A DNA stretch of 64,000 nucleotides from JAMLHH01 sp035515235 (GCA_035515235.1 DATJBS010000024.1:8735-72734); one strand, 5' to 3'; numbered from the stretch's first letter, positions 18,521 to 28,372 are shown. Notes: generated by a model from the sequence alone, not told the origin. Translations and numbers: made by a program.

Positions 18521-18542
18521 TCCGGATATTTAAGTCCGATAT
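18521..18542 (+). promoter_or_regulatory. Candidate regulator site before norC
   Basis: TCCGGATAT (18521-18529) and TCCGATAT (18535-18542) are near-identical direct words 14 bases apart in the 56-base gap between the Rrf2 gene and norC. G/C clusters are rare in this AT-rich spacer, which makes the pair stand out. Confidence 0.35.
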
Positions 18543-18557
18543 AAAATCTATAAAACT

Positions 18558-18995
18558 ATGCTATCAAAAAGTCAAGCTAGAACATTTTTTATAGGAGCCA
18601 CAGCAGTCAGTTTCCTCGCTTTCATTCTGCTGACGATTTATTCGATGTCTCCCAAAAATGATCAAACTAATCATGAAAAGATCACCCCTCAAGTCATAAA
18701 AGGAAAGCACTTGTGGGAGGCTAACAATTGTATGGGTTGTCATACTATCATGGGCGAAGGAGGATATTACGCACCAGAATTAACCAAAGTAATTGAACGT
18801 AAAGGTGCACCCTTAGTCAAAGCAATTCTTCAGATGCCAGTTCCATGGGCTCCAAATGGCCGTAAAATGGTCGCTTATGAAATGAGCGAAGAAGATGCTG
18901 ATGCCCTTGTCGAGTATTTAAAATGGATAGGTGAACTCGATCTAAACGGTTTTGATCGAATTGTTTCTCCGCTAGCTAAAGAACCTTCAAACTAA
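18558..18995 (+). CDS. norC: Nitric oxide reductase subunit C (membrane-anchored cytochrome c)
   Basis: 145 residues. An N-terminal membrane anchor (about 10-30) is followed by a periplasmic cytochrome c domain with CMGCH (58-62) binding heme c and a candidate axial Met104 in GRKM. It receives electrons from periplasmic donors and passes them to NorB. It heads norC-norB-norQ-norD. Size and motif are standard for cNOR. Confidence 0.93.
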   Translation: MLSKSQARTFFIGATAVSFLAFILLTIYSMSPKNDQTNHEKITPQVIKGKHLWEANNCMGCHTIMGEGGYYAPELTKVIERKGAPLVKAILQMPVPWAPNGRKMVAYEMSEEDADALVEYLKWIGELDLNGFDRIVSPLAKEPSN

Positions 18996-19007
18996 AAAAC
19001 ACAAATC

Positions 19008-20345
19008 ATGAAATATAGATCACAGAAAGTAGCGTATTGGTTCTTTGCACTTTGCATGCTCCTATTCGCTTTACAAATAGTTTATGGATTCGTCATGGGA
19101 TTTGCCAGAATAGGCATGGATGGATTACACGAGTTTATCCCTTTTAACACAGCGAGAGCTGTACATACTAATTTATTAGTTTTTTGGTTGCTATCAGGTT
19201 TTATGGGAGCAGCATATTATATCATACCCGAAGAGTCTCAGAATGAATTAGTGAGCGTCAAATGGGCTTATATCCAATTGATTTCATTTGCACTAGTAGG
19301 TGTTGCAGCAGTAGTAGGTTATCACTTTAATATCTGGGAAGGAAGAAAATTCTTGGAAATTCCTCGAGAGCTAGATTATCTAGTGGTAGTCAACGTACTA
19401 TTATTTCTCGGATTAATTCTGGCCACTTTATTTAAAGGTAAGCGAAGAACGACAACAGCTCTTGTATTAACTATGGGTCTTTTCTTTGCGGCACTTTTAT
19501 ATTTACCTGGTATGATTTGGTTTGATAGCCAAGTAACAGATTCATTCTTCAGATGGTGGGTTGTTCATCTTTGGGTAGAAGGTGTTTGGGAATTAATCAT
19601 GGGAGGTATTTTAGCATTCTTATTGATCAAGTTGACAGGAGTGGACCGTGAAGTCATTGAAAAATGGTTGTATGTGATTATTGGAATTACATTCTTATCA
19701 GGAATTTTAGGAACAGGTCACCACTACTATTACATTGGAGTCAATAAAATTTGGTTAATCGTAGGTGGAATCTTCTCAAGCTTAGAACCTCTTGCATTCT
19801 TAGCCATGGCGTTATTCGCTGTATATATGTACAGAAAAGGAGAGAAATCTCATCCTAATAAAATTGCTTTATTCTGGACGATTGGTTCAGCTATAGTTTC
19901 TTTCGTAGGTGCAGGATTATTAGGTATGGCGCATTCATTGCCTCAAACTAACCTTTACACTCACGGTACTTTAGTGACTGCGATGCACGGGCACTATGCT
20001 TTCTGGGGAGCTTACGCTATGATTGTTTTGGCGATTATTAGTTATGCTTTACCTAATTTGACAGGTAGAAAACGCTATGATAACAGAAATGGACATTTAG
20101 CATTTTGGCTTTCAAATATTGGAATGTTAGGTATGGTCACTGCTTTAGGTGTGGCAGGAGTAGTACAAGTATATTTAGAGCGAAGACTTAAAATGGACTT
20201 TATGGTGGCTCAAAAAGAAGTAGAAATTCACTTTGTAGTCATGTTGATTTGTGCTACTGTTTTTGCAATAGGAATTATATTTTATATGTATGAGTTCATC
20301 AAATATGGCTTGCCTACTGACGAAGCTTTAGAAGAGAATAATTAA
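19008..20345 (+). CDS. norB: Nitric oxide reductase subunit B (cNOR catalytic subunit)
   Basis: Reduces 2 NO to N2O in the cytoplasmic membrane. 445 residues with about 12 membrane helices, heme-copper oxidase superfamily. Visible ligands: His53 (ARAVHTN) and His329 for the low-spin heme, His327 region (AMHGHYAFW) for heme b3, and His187, His238 and His239 (GTGHHYYY) for FeB, with the essential glutamates Glu191 and Glu195 in HLWVEGVWE. It lacks the N-terminal extension of quinol-dependent qNOR, so it is the cytochrome c-dependent type, in keeping with norC 12 bases upstream. Confidence 0.95.
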   Translation: MKYRSQKVAYWFFALCMLLFALQIVYGFVMGFARIGMDGLHEFIPFNTARAVHTNLLVFWLLSGFMGAAYYIIPEESQNELVSVKWAYIQLISFALVGVAAVVGYHFNIWEGRKFLEIPRELDYLVVVNVLLFLGLILATLFKGKRRTTTALVLTMGLFFAALLYLPGMIWFDSQVTDSFFRWWVVHLWVEGVWELIMGGILAFLLIKLTGVDREVIEKWLYVIIGITFLSGILGTGHHYYYIGVNKIWLIVGGIFSSLEPLAFLAMALFAVYMYRKGEKSHPNKIALFWTIGSAIVSFVGAGLLGMAHSLPQTNLYTHGTLVTAMHGHYAFWGAYAMIVLAIISYALPNLTGRKRYDNRNGHLAFWLSNIGMLGMVTALGVAGVVQVYLERRLKMDFMVAQKEVEIHFVVMLICATVFAIGIIFYMYEFIKYGLPTDEALEENN

Positions 20346-20365
20346 GATCACTGGAAATAATTGAT

Positions 20366-21172
20366 ATGGAAATTTTAACAGAAGAGGAAAAAGCTCTTAA
20401 ACAAGTTCCTTATTATTTAGAAACAGCGAAAGAATCTGCAGTTTTTAAACATGCACATCAAAATAACCTGCCCCTTTTAATTAAGGGGCCTACAGGTACT
20501 GGAAAATCTAGATTTGTCGAATATATGGCACATCAATTTGAGCAAGAATTGATTACCATCAGTTGTCATGAGGAAACTTCCGCTACCGACTTAATAGGAC
20601 GGTTTATTTTAAAAGGTATGGAAACCGTGTGGCAAGATGGACCACTCACAAAAGCTGTGAAAAATGGATCTATACTTTATTTAGATGAAGTAGCAGAAGC
20701 TCGGCCAGATATCATTGTTGCTATTCACTCTCTGACAGATCATAGAAGAGAATTGTATATTGACAAAACTGGCGAAACCGTCAAAGCTCACGAAGATTTT
20801 ATGTTAGTAGCTTCTTATAATCCTGGATATCAAAAAGGATTTAAAGAATTGAAACCCTCTACTAGACAGCGTTTTGTGGCGATTAGCTTCAATTATCCTA
20901 TTGCAGAACAAGAAATTGAGATTTTAATTAAAGAAACAAAGATTGATTCTAAGATTGCAAAACAATTGGTGAACATCGGAAATAAAATTAGAAACTTAAC
21001 AGAATTAGGACTTGCAGAAACAGTTTCGACTAGACTTTTAGTAGATGCTGCTCTGCTCATTCATAGTGGTTTGCCGAAAAGATTATCGGTGGACGTAGCT
21101 ATGATAGAACCTTTGACTGATGAGGACCAAACACTTCAAGCGTTGAAAGATTTAGCACATTTGATGATATAA
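20366..21172 (+). CDS. norQ: NorQ, MoxR-type AAA+ ATPase for NOR activation
   Basis: 268 residues with Walker A GPTGTGKS (41-48) and Walker B LYLDE (104-108), the pattern of MoxR/CbbQ/NorQ ATPases. With the VWA protein NorD it inserts or matures the non-heme iron (FeB) of NorB. It lies between norB and norD in one transcript. Confidence 0.92.
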   Translation: MEILTEEEKALKQVPYYLETAKESAVFKHAHQNNLPLLIKGPTGTGKSRFVEYMAHQFEQELITISCHEETSATDLIGRFILKGMETVWQDGPLTKAVKNGSILYLDEVAEARPDIIVAIHSLTDHRRELYIDKTGETVKAHEDFMLVASYNPGYQKGFKELKPSTRQRFVAISFNYPIAEQEIEILIKETKIDSKIAKQLVNIGNKIRNLTELGLAETVSTRLLVDAALLIHSGLPKRLSVDVAMIEPLTDEDQTLQALKDLAHLMI

Positions 21173-21204
21173 ATTGAATTTGTTATTGCCTTAAATTTAG
21201 CAAG

Positions 21205-22971
21205 ATGGGATTAGATATTGATGAATGGATTTACGGAGCTGCTGTTAAATTTTTTAAAAGGAAAAAAAAGAAAGCGTTTGATGATTTGACTCATAAAGTT
21301 GAATTAAAAGATATTAGACCAAGATTAACAATTTTGGCGAGAGCATTATGTGGCGAAGCCATAGAGATTTATCCTGCAGAAGAGGAAGGAGGTTATAAAG
21401 ACAATATCTTTTTCTTGCCTTCTTCTTTTGCAGAATTTTCTACAATTGAAGAGAATACTTCCTTTTACTTATATCGTACTCTTTATTTATTTCAACAAAG
21501 AGAGCTTCGATTGAATTGGAAAGAAAAATCTATAGAATTAGCACTTTCAAGAGAAAAAGCCACTGAAAGTTCTACAGAGGTTTTAAAGCATTTGGCTATA
21601 GATTTCCCAGAATTAATTTCGCTTCACGATAGATTAAAAGAACAATTTTTACAAAGAGAATTTCTTGAAGAAGTAGCATCCTATTGGTTGTACGGAAAAT
21701 GGATGTCGAATGATTTATTACCCAACAAATTCGATAATGCATTAGAAAATTTTGACGAGAATGAAAAAGCAAAAGAGGTCAATGATATTAAAACGGTCAT
21801 GGACGCTCCTGCGATAGAAGAGGTAGAAAGCTTAACTGTCGATAAAAAGCAGCAAGAAGATTATGTGTTGTTGCATAATTTTGAAAAAGTAGAAACGGCT
21901 GAAGAGACAGGTGGAGTTTGGCGAGACTTTGACGGACAAGATGAATTAAAAGAACATCAGAGTGCGTTGGAAGAATTGAAAATGAATCAAACTGTAAGAG
22001 TCGATAATGCTGTACATTCCATATTTAGAGCAGAATTTGTAGAAAACACCACAGTCCTAGAAAGTTCGGAGAAAGATTACGAAGGTTTTCATTATAAATA
22101 CGATGAATGGGATTATTCTAATAGAAGTTATAAAAAAGATTTCTGTAGCGTATATCCTGCTTCTCCTTTTCAATCAAATCCCTCTTATTACCAAAAAACA
22201 ATAAAAGAGCACGCCACTATATTAATGGGGCTGCGAAAAATGATCACTTCTTTGAATAATAAAATGAAGTGGCAAAAAAGACAAAAGCAAGGTGAAGAGT
22301 TTGATTTAGATGCTCTATTAGACAGAAATATTGATATTCTGGCGGGCAAATCTCCTGATGAGAATATCTTCTATACCAAAAGGAAGACCGAAAAAGACAT
22401 TTCTATTTTATTACTCTTAGACATCAGTCTTTCTTCAGATGGCTACGCTTTAAATAATCGAATCATTGATGTAGAAAAAGATGTTTCAATACTATTTGGA
22501 GAAATATTAAATGAGTTCAATATTGATTTTGCAATAGATTGCTTTTACTCCAAAACTAGAAATTACGCTTCGTACATCAGTTTGAAAGAATTTGATGAGC
22601 CATGGAGTACCGGAAAAGATAAAATTGGTGGAATAGAACCTATAGGTTATACGAGAATCGGAACAGCATTAAGACATGCTGGTGCGAGAATTTCGGCACG
22701 AGACACGAGCAAGAAATGGGTCATTCTCATCTCTGACGGTAAACCGAATGATTACGATAAATACGAAGGTAAATACGGTGTTCAAGATGTGAAACAAGCA
22801 CTGAGAGAATTGAACGAGAAAAATGTCCAGTCTTATGCTTTAGCAATTGAAGCACAAGCAAAATACTACCTACCTCAAATGTTCGGCAAAAATCACTATC
22901 AAATTTTATCGAGTCCAAAAAACTTGATCGATAGCTTGGTGCATTTGTTTGTGAAGATTCAACATGGATAA
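21205..22971 (+). CDS. norD: NorD, VWA-domain NOR activation protein
   Basis: 588 residues. The C-terminal third is a von Willebrand A domain whose MIDAS motif DISLS starts at Asp406 and is followed by ISDGKPND. The acidic, charged middle (about 150-300) is variable in the family. It works with NorQ as a chaperone for the reductase. Last gene of the nor operon; no norE or norF is present. Confidence 0.9.
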   Translation: MGLDIDEWIYGAAVKFFKRKKKKAFDDLTHKVELKDIRPRLTILARALCGEAIEIYPAEEEGGYKDNIFFLPSSFAEFSTIEENTSFYLYRTLYLFQQRELRLNWKEKSIELALSREKATESSTEVLKHLAIDFPELISLHDRLKEQFLQREFLEEVASYWLYGKWMSNDLLPNKFDNALENFDENEKAKEVNDIKTVMDAPAIEEVESLTVDKKQQEDYVLLHNFEKVETAEETGGVWRDFDGQDELKEHQSALEELKMNQTVRVDNAVHSIFRAEFVENTTVLESSEKDYEGFHYKYDEWDYSNRSYKKDFCSVYPASPFQSNPSYYQKTIKEHATILMGLRKMITSLNNKMKWQKRQKQGEEFDLDALLDRNIDILAGKSPDENIFYTKRKTEKDISILLLLDISLSSDGYALNNRIIDVEKDVSILFGEILNEFNIDFAIDCFYSKTRNYASYISLKEFDEPWSTGKDKIGGIEPIGYTRIGTALRHAGARISARDTSKKWVILISDGKPNDYDKYEGKYGVQDVKQALRELNEKNVQSYALAIEAQAKYYLPQMFGKNHYQILSSPKNLIDSLVHLFVKIQHG

Positions 22972-23173
22972 GGGGAACTTTGACTCATATCCCAAGTCCA
23001 TTTTCATTATTATGGATGAGATAATAAAGACTCGATAAGTTATTTCCTATATTTTTTCTGCCCATTTTATAGTTTTCTTATTTTTACTTTTTTACAAAAT
23101 TTTGAATAATTGAGCCTAAAATTTCAGAATAACTACTACAAGTTTACAATCTTGGGATTATGCTTCACAAGGC

Positions 23174-23725
23174 ATGTATTTTATTACGATATGCACAAAA
23201 GATCGATTGCATTTTTTCGGAGAGATAACCAATGGTGAAATGAATTTTTCAGAAATAGGAAAAATCGTTGAAACAGAATGGATAAAAACACCAGAAATCA
23301 GATTTGATATGAATTTAGAATTGGGCGAATTTGTGATTATGCCCAATCATTTTCATGCAATCATCATTATTGGCAAAAATGAATACAATGCCAATACCAA
23401 TTCCATTCCCAACCCCAACACCGTCATTGGTAGAGGCGCAATGCATTGCGCCTCTACCAATGACGATGGCGTCCCAACCGATGATGGGGATAATGGTGGA
23501 AATCAATTCGGACCGCAATCCAAAAATTTGGCTTCGATTATTCGTGGATTTAAATCATCTGTAACGACCTATGCTAGAAAAAATAATTTATCTTTTAATT
23601 GGCAACCTCGGTTTCACGACCATATCATTCGATCAATGAATGATTACCATAGGATGTTAAATTATATCCTGACTAATCCTCAAAACTGGAATGAAGACTC
23701 TTTCAATAATATCCAAGATGTGTGA
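23174..23725 (+). CDS. REP-associated tyrosine transposase (RAYT), possibly start-impaired
   Basis: IS200/IS605-like Y1 HUH enzyme that processes REP palindromes. The HUH motif is MPNHFHA and the N-terminal word MYFITICTKDR is typical; the C-terminal part with GFKSSVTTYAR and NWQPRFHDHIIR carries the family's end, including Tyr residues around NDYH. The conserved WDYASQG and preceding residues are encoded in frame upstream of the first ATG (frame open from 23120) with no ATG there. So the original start seems lost, or a rare start is used. A REP palindrome is embedded in the frame at 23422-23465. No partner insertion-sequence gene is nearby. Confidence 0.82.
   Translation: MYFITICTKDRLHFFGEITNGEMNFSEIGKIVETEWIKTPEIRFDMNLELGEFVIMPNHFHAIIIIGKNEYNANTNSIPNPNTVIGRGAMHCASTNDDGVPTDDGDNGGNQFGPQSKNLASIIRGFKSSVTTYARKNNLSFNWQPRFHDHIIRSMNDYHRMLNYILTNPQNWNEDSFNNIQDV
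23422..23465. repeat. 44-bp perfect REP palindrome inside the RAYT gene
   Basis: The 22-base arm 23422-23443 is exactly complementary to 23444-23465; the core is TAGAGGCGCAATG and its complement. This is the class of hairpin mobilised by RAYTs. It is in frame and adds about 14 residues (IGRGAMHCAS...) between the HUH motif and the C-terminal domain, at a tolerant position. Confidence 0.9.
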
Positions 23726-23790
23726 TGATATTGAATAGAAAATAAACTAACAAAGCTGAAACTATTCCTAGTGTTCTTCCCCCAAAAACA

Positions 23791-23820
23791 AAAAATGCTG
23801 AAGTTTCCTCCAGCGTTTTT
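23791..23820 (-). terminator. Terminator of the M49 peptidase gene
   Basis: AAAAATGCTG (23791-23800) pairs with CAGCGTTTTT (23811-23820) with one T-G wobble. On the minus strand the stem is followed by T-rich sequence. It lies 20 bases past the stop at 23841. Confidence 0.7.
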
Positions 23821-23840
23821 CATTATGATATAATTCACTT

Positions 23841-25901
23841 TTAATTTTTTACAGGAAGGAAATTGTATTCTTTGCCATATTCTAACATTTGGTCAAAGAA
23901 GGAATCGGGATAAGAGATTTTCACATCTTTAATATTTCCTTTTTTATCATGAATCGCTTCTAATTTAGGTTGGATAAAGCCTTTGTATGGTTTGATGTTT
24001 AATACATCGTATCTAGCTATGACTTCTTGATGAAGTTTTGGGTCGACTTTTACGCCGTAAGTTTCTACTAGATTTTTTCCAGCTTCATAATCACCTTCTG
24101 ATTTGATTCTTTGGATTTCTCTTAGTAAATCACCGAATAATATTCTCAATTTATCATAGTCATTGACTTGAACATAAGTTTTATTGTCTTTTTTGATAAA
24201 CTCTACTACATTTTCAGCTTTCCCTTTTTCATACACCCAATAGGCATTCAATGCTCTATTGCGCATATGAGCTTCCTCGATTTCATCGCCTAATTTGATT
24301 CTTGTTAATTGTGTCATTAAGCCGTTCATCATATAACTGTCGTATTCTGCTTTCCCTACTTCTATAGATGGCATCACTCCAATTTCTACGAGTTTCGGGT
24401 CTATTGCATAATATAAAGCCACTAAATCTGCTCTAGCTTCTTCTAATGTAGAAGCATAATTTTTTAAAGTTTTGTCAGGTGTGCCGATTCCAGGATTGAT
24501 TTGTCCGGAAGCGTGGCCGATACATTCATGCATATCTGTGTGAAGGTCGCTAGACAAATTCCCGTACTTTTTTATTCTCTTCAAAACTTCCTGATTGACA
24601 GCAAATTCATCTAAAAACCCTGAGCTGGTACTAGTCGTGTTATAAGCGGCTACAATATTTCCTAATGAAACAGATTTAGAACCATATACTTTTCTCAACC
24701 ATTCAGAGTTCGGTAAGTTGATACCAATAGGAGTCGTAGGAGCAGCATCACCAGATTCCATCACTACATTAATGACTTTTGCATTGATGCCGACAACTTT
24801 TTGCTTTTTATGTTCAGGTATAAGTGGAGAATTATCCTCAAACCATTGTGCTTCATTGGCGATTGCTTCAATTCTTTTAGACGCTTCAAAATCTTTAATC
24901 GAAACTATAGACTCATAACTCCCTTTGATTCCTAAAGCATCATTATATACTTCTATAAATCCATTGGTAAAATCGACTACTGTTTCAGTGATTTGCAACC
25001 ATTCGATATTGTATTCGTCCCATAATTTCAAATCGCCAGTTTTGTAATATTCGACTAATATCTTTAAAGCTTTAGCTTGTCTAGGACTTTCTGCAAATGG
25101 TATTGCTTTTTCTAACCAATAAATACTTTTGTCAATAGCAGGTCCATACATTCCTCCAGATTTCCATACTTTCTCCTGAATTTCCCCGTTTGCTTTTAAA
25201 AGTTTGGAATTCAAACCCCATTCAGGCTCGTGATCAGAGTTAGGGAAAGTAGAGTAAAATTGTTCAACCTCCTCAGCTGTAACTCCTTCGTAAAAGTTGT
25301 TGGCAGAATTCGTGACGTGATCAATATCTTTAGTAAGCGTGACCATTTTAGACATATAATTCTTGTCGAAAATCACTTTTTTCATTTTATCTATAAATGC
25401 ATCTACAGATTCACCTTCAGCTAGAGGTAAGCTTTTGCTATCTGAATTTCTAATAAATTCAGAGAAATATTCAAAAGTAAATTCTGGTAATATTTTGTCA
25501 TTAGAGTAATGATGATGAATACCATTGCTAAACCAAACTCTGCCTGCATAAGTAAGTAATTCGTCCCAGTTTTTACCTGATTTCTCTCCTTTATAGGTAT
25601 GGATGATGGTTTCTAATGTTTTTCTGATAGTGAGATTATAGGGATTTCTTTGGTCGTAAATGATATCTCTACCCGCTAGTGAAGCTTCAGATAAATAGTA
25701 AGCCAAAGTTTTTTGCTGTAATGTCAATTGATTCCATCCAGGCACCTCATATTGTATGATTTGTAAATCGGCAAAAGTATTAGGATAGGAAGTATTGTTA
25801 GAATTGGATACATTTTTTGTTCCACTACAAGACAAAGTGAAAATTACAGTAGCCATTAATATTAAAATGTTGGAAGCTTTTTTCATGTAGGATCGTTTCA
25901 A
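23841..25901 (-). CDS. M49 family dipeptidyl-peptidase III-like lipoprotein
   Basis: Zinc exopeptidase that removes dipeptides from the N-terminus of peptides. 686 residues with HECIGH (458-463), the HExxGH motif that defines M49, and the second metal motif EEARAD (487-492). The N-terminus is a lipoprotein signal with lipobox LSCS near residue 25, so the enzyme is probably anchored in an envelope membrane. The start is uncertain between Met1 and Met6 (25886); the second gives a more usual signal peptide. It stands alone, with a terminator behind and a 430-base gap before. Confidence 0.9.
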   Translation of the reverse strand: MKRSYMKKASNILILMATVIFTLSCSGTKNVSNSNNTSYPNTFADLQIIQYEVPGWNQLTLQQKTLAYYLSEASLAGRDIIYDQRNPYNLTIRKTLETIIHTYKGEKSGKNWDELLTYAGRVWFSNGIHHHYSNDKILPEFTFEYFSEFIRNSDSKSLPLAEGESVDAFIDKMKKVIFDKNYMSKMVTLTKDIDHVTNSANNFYEGVTAEEVEQFYSTFPNSDHEPEWGLNSKLLKANGEIQEKVWKSGGMYGPAIDKSIYWLEKAIPFAESPRQAKALKILVEYYKTGDLKLWDEYNIEWLQITETVVDFTNGFIEVYNDALGIKGSYESIVSIKDFEASKRIEAIANEAQWFEDNSPLIPEHKKQKVVGINAKVINVVMESGDAAPTTPIGINLPNSEWLRKVYGSKSVSLGNIVAAYNTTSTSSGFLDEFAVNQEVLKRIKKYGNLSSDLHTDMHECIGHASGQINPGIGTPDKTLKNYASTLEEARADLVALYYAIDPKLVEIGVMPSIEVGKAEYDSYMMNGLMTQLTRIKLGDEIEEAHMRNRALNAYWVYEKGKAENVVEFIKKDNKTYVQVNDYDKLRILFGDLLREIQRIKSEGDYEAGKNLVETYGVKVDPKLHQEVIARYDVLNIKPYKGFIQPKLEAIHDKKGNIKDVKISYPDSFFDQMLEYGKEYNFLPVKN

Positions 25902-26330
25902 TTTTAAACCTCAATTTATAAGTTTTGTTTTATAAATGCTTTTAAGTTGGGGATAATAGGAAAATTCATTTTTATTATTTTAAAGTTTTAATGGATTAAA
26001 ATGATGTTAAGAAGGTTTGTCTGTATTAGTTTTGTGTGAATAATACGGTTTTGTAAAAATGTTATTTTGTATTAAAATGGCATATTTCTAATTCTTTTTT
26101 GCAGAATAATTCAATTATTCAATATTAAATTTAATCTTTAGGCACGAATATGGATAAAGAGTAAATATTGAACTGCAATTACATAAAACTTCCTTAATCT
26201 TTTCTAAACAGTAAAAATATATCCTCTAAAAGAAGGAGATTATTACATTTGTTTGTAAAAACCTTAGGATTAATAAAATTTACAATTATTTTTACCGACA
26301 TCAAAAAAAACAAAACAAAAAACAAACGGT
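25902..26330. other. 430-base AT-rich gap with the promoter of the TonB-energising operon
   Basis: Divergent promoter region, about 75% A+T, no gene visible. TACATTTG at 26244-26251 matches TAnnTTTG and is the best -7 candidate for the plus-strand operon, giving an ~70-base leader; no clear -33 element was found. Confidence 0.35.
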
Positions 26331-27149
26331 ATGGCTCAAGCAAAACCAGCTCAACAAGCTAAGCAAGGTGGTGGATTTAAGCTCCCTTCAGGATTAATTA
26401 TCCTTGTTGCTTTCATTGCATCGGAATTAATTTTCCATTTAATTTTTGGCGCAGAATCCAACTTTACAGCACCAGACAAAGTAACTCCTAAAGAAGGAAA
26501 CTATTTGGGTGTAGTATATCATGGTGGTTTCGTAGTTCCATTCTTGATGGCGATGTTCATGACAGTAGTTGCAATCAGTATTGAAAGATACTTATCTATT
26601 GGAAAAGCATCAGGATCAGGAAAAACAGCAGACTTCTTAAAAGCGCTTAAAGTCAATCTTAACAACGGAAATATCAGCGGTGCAATTGCTGCATGTGATA
26701 AACAAAAAGGTTCTGTTGCAAACGTAGTACAAGCAGGTCTTCATAAATACGAAGAAATGCAGACTAACACAAAATTGACTACAGAGCAAAAAGTGTTGAA
26801 CATTTCTAAAGAGTTAGAAGAAGCTACTACACTTGAGTTGCCTATGCTACAAAAGAATTTATCTATTCTTGCTACACTTGCATCAGTATCTACATTGATC
26901 GCATTGTTCGGTACAGTATTAGGTATGATTCGTGCGTTTGCGGCACTTGCAGTTGCAGGTGCACCAGATCCAGGAAAATTAGCAACAGGTATTTCTGAGG
27001 CTTTGATCAATACAGCAATTGGTATTTTTACTTCTGCTATATCGATTATTAGCTACAACTATTTTACTGGAATGATTGATGATTTGACTTTCTCTATCGA
27101 TGAGATTGGTTTCAGTATCACTCAAACTTTCGCAGCAAATAATAACTAA
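26331..27149 (+). CDS. exbB: ExbB/TolQ/MotA family proton channel
   Basis: 272 residues, three membrane segments (about 18-38, 62-85, 180-225). Together with ExbD it couples the proton gradient to TonB. The C-terminal pore helix region LIALFGTVLGMIRAF is highly typical. The protein has an N-terminal Lys/Gln-rich tail. First gene of exbB-exbD-exbD-tonB. Confidence 0.92.
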   Translation: MAQAKPAQQAKQGGGFKLPSGLIILVAFIASELIFHLIFGAESNFTAPDKVTPKEGNYLGVVYHGGFVVPFLMAMFMTVVAISIERYLSIGKASGSGKTADFLKALKVNLNNGNISGAIAACDKQKGSVANVVQAGLHKYEEMQTNTKLTTEQKVLNISKELEEATTLELPMLQKNLSILATLASVSTLIALFGTVLGMIRAFAALAVAGAPDPGKLATGISEALINTAIGIFTSAISIISYNYFTGMIDDLTFSIDEIGFSITQTFAANNN

Positions 27150-27168
27150 TCCAAACAATCTCTGAAGA

Positions 27169-27801
27169 ATGCCAAAAGTAAAAATACCACGTAAAAGTAT
27201 AATAGTGGACATGACAGCCATGACGGATGTTGCGTTCCTATTACTTACTTTTTTCATTCTTACAGCAAAATTCCGTCCATCTGAAACTGTATTAGTAGAT
27301 ACTCCCTCTTCAAGAGCCACTGAACAAGTAGCAGAAGATATTATCATGATTACAGTAGACCAAGACGGAGGTTCATTCTTAACGTTATATACAACGAGAA
27401 GAGTGGCGACATTAAATAGTTTGATTGAAAGATATGGCGAAAAGTATCCTTCTTTAAGAACTCTGGATCAAAAGCAAATTAATAATTTTGGAAACATTGA
27501 GACCTTTGGTTATAATATCAATCAGCTTCCAGCATTATTAAAATTGAGTAAGGACGAATTAAAAGAAAAGGAATCTGAGAAAATGCCAGGAATCCCAATG
27601 GACTCTGTTGATGCTCAAATTGGAGATTGGGTCAATGCTGCAAGAGCCACAGGCTTGGACGCAGGACTTGAGATTCCTATAGCAATCAAAGGAGATAAAT
27701 CATCTAATGTCACTGCTGTTAAGGATATTATAGAAACTCTTAGAAAAAGAGAAATCTATAGATTTAACCTCATCACTTCATTAGAAGGAAAAATTGATTA
27801 A
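27169..27801 (+). CDS. exbD: ExbD/TolR family protein (first copy)
   Basis: 210 residues, one N-terminal membrane helix (about 18-38) carrying the essential Asp in MTDVAFLLLTFF, then a periplasmic domain longer than in E. coli ExbD. Twenty bases after exbB. Bacteroidota often carry two different ExbD proteins in tandem, and this is the longer one. Confidence 0.9.
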   Translation: MPKVKIPRKSIIVDMTAMTDVAFLLLTFFILTAKFRPSETVLVDTPSSRATEQVAEDIIMITVDQDGGSFLTLYTTRRVATLNSLIERYGEKYPSLRTLDQKQINNFGNIETFGYNINQLPALLKLSKDELKEKESEKMPGIPMDSVDAQIGDWVNAARATGLDAGLEIPIAIKGDKSSNVTAVKDIIETLRKREIYRFNLITSLEGKID

Positions 27802-27820
27802 TCTTAAAATCAAGATATAA

Positions 27821-28372
27821 ATGGCACAATTAGATACTTCCGGAGGAGGTGGACGTCATGAAAGTAAGCTGAAAGCCAAAAAAATGTCAACAAACGTTGA
27901 CTTAACACCGATGGTGGACTTGGCATTTCTTTTGATTACTTTCTTCATGTTGACGACTACCATGTCAAAACCGGTAGCCATGCAGCTTGCAATGCCAAAA
28001 CCTATAGAGGATTCTACAAAAGACAAAGGAGAAGATGTAAAAGCATCTCAAGTTTTGACCATCATCTTAGATAAAGACGATGTCATCTGGTACTACGAAG
28101 GTATTCCAGAAGAACTGACTCCAGCGACTTTAGAGAAAACAACTTATGCCCCTAATGGAATTAGACAACTGATTTTGGATAAACAAGCAAAAGTCAATGC
28201 TCAATTTCAAGAACCCGACAAAACAATTTGTCTTATTAAAACTACGAATGACGCAGTGTATAAGAACATAGTGGATGTGCTGGATGAAATGGACATTACT
28301 AAAACAAAGATTTTTGCTATTCAAAACATGTCTGAAGTTGAAACCCAGGCAGTAGCAGCTAAATGGCAATAA
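27821..28372 (+). CDS. exbD: ExbD/TolR family protein (second copy)
   Basis: 183 residues with the same layout: Gly-rich N-terminus, LTPMVDLAFLLITFF helix with the proton-accepting Asp, and a periplasmic part. Twenty bases after the first exbD. The two copies are clearly diverged, so heteromeric assembly rather than recent duplication is likely. Confidence 0.9.
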   Translation: MAQLDTSGGGGRHESKLKAKKMSTNVDLTPMVDLAFLLITFFMLTTTMSKPVAMQLAMPKPIEDSTKDKGEDVKASQVLTIILDKDDVIWYYEGIPEELTPATLEKTTYAPNGIRQLILDKQAKVNAQFQEPDKTICLIKTTNDAVYKNIVDVLDEMDITKTKIFAIQNMSEVETQAVAAKWQ

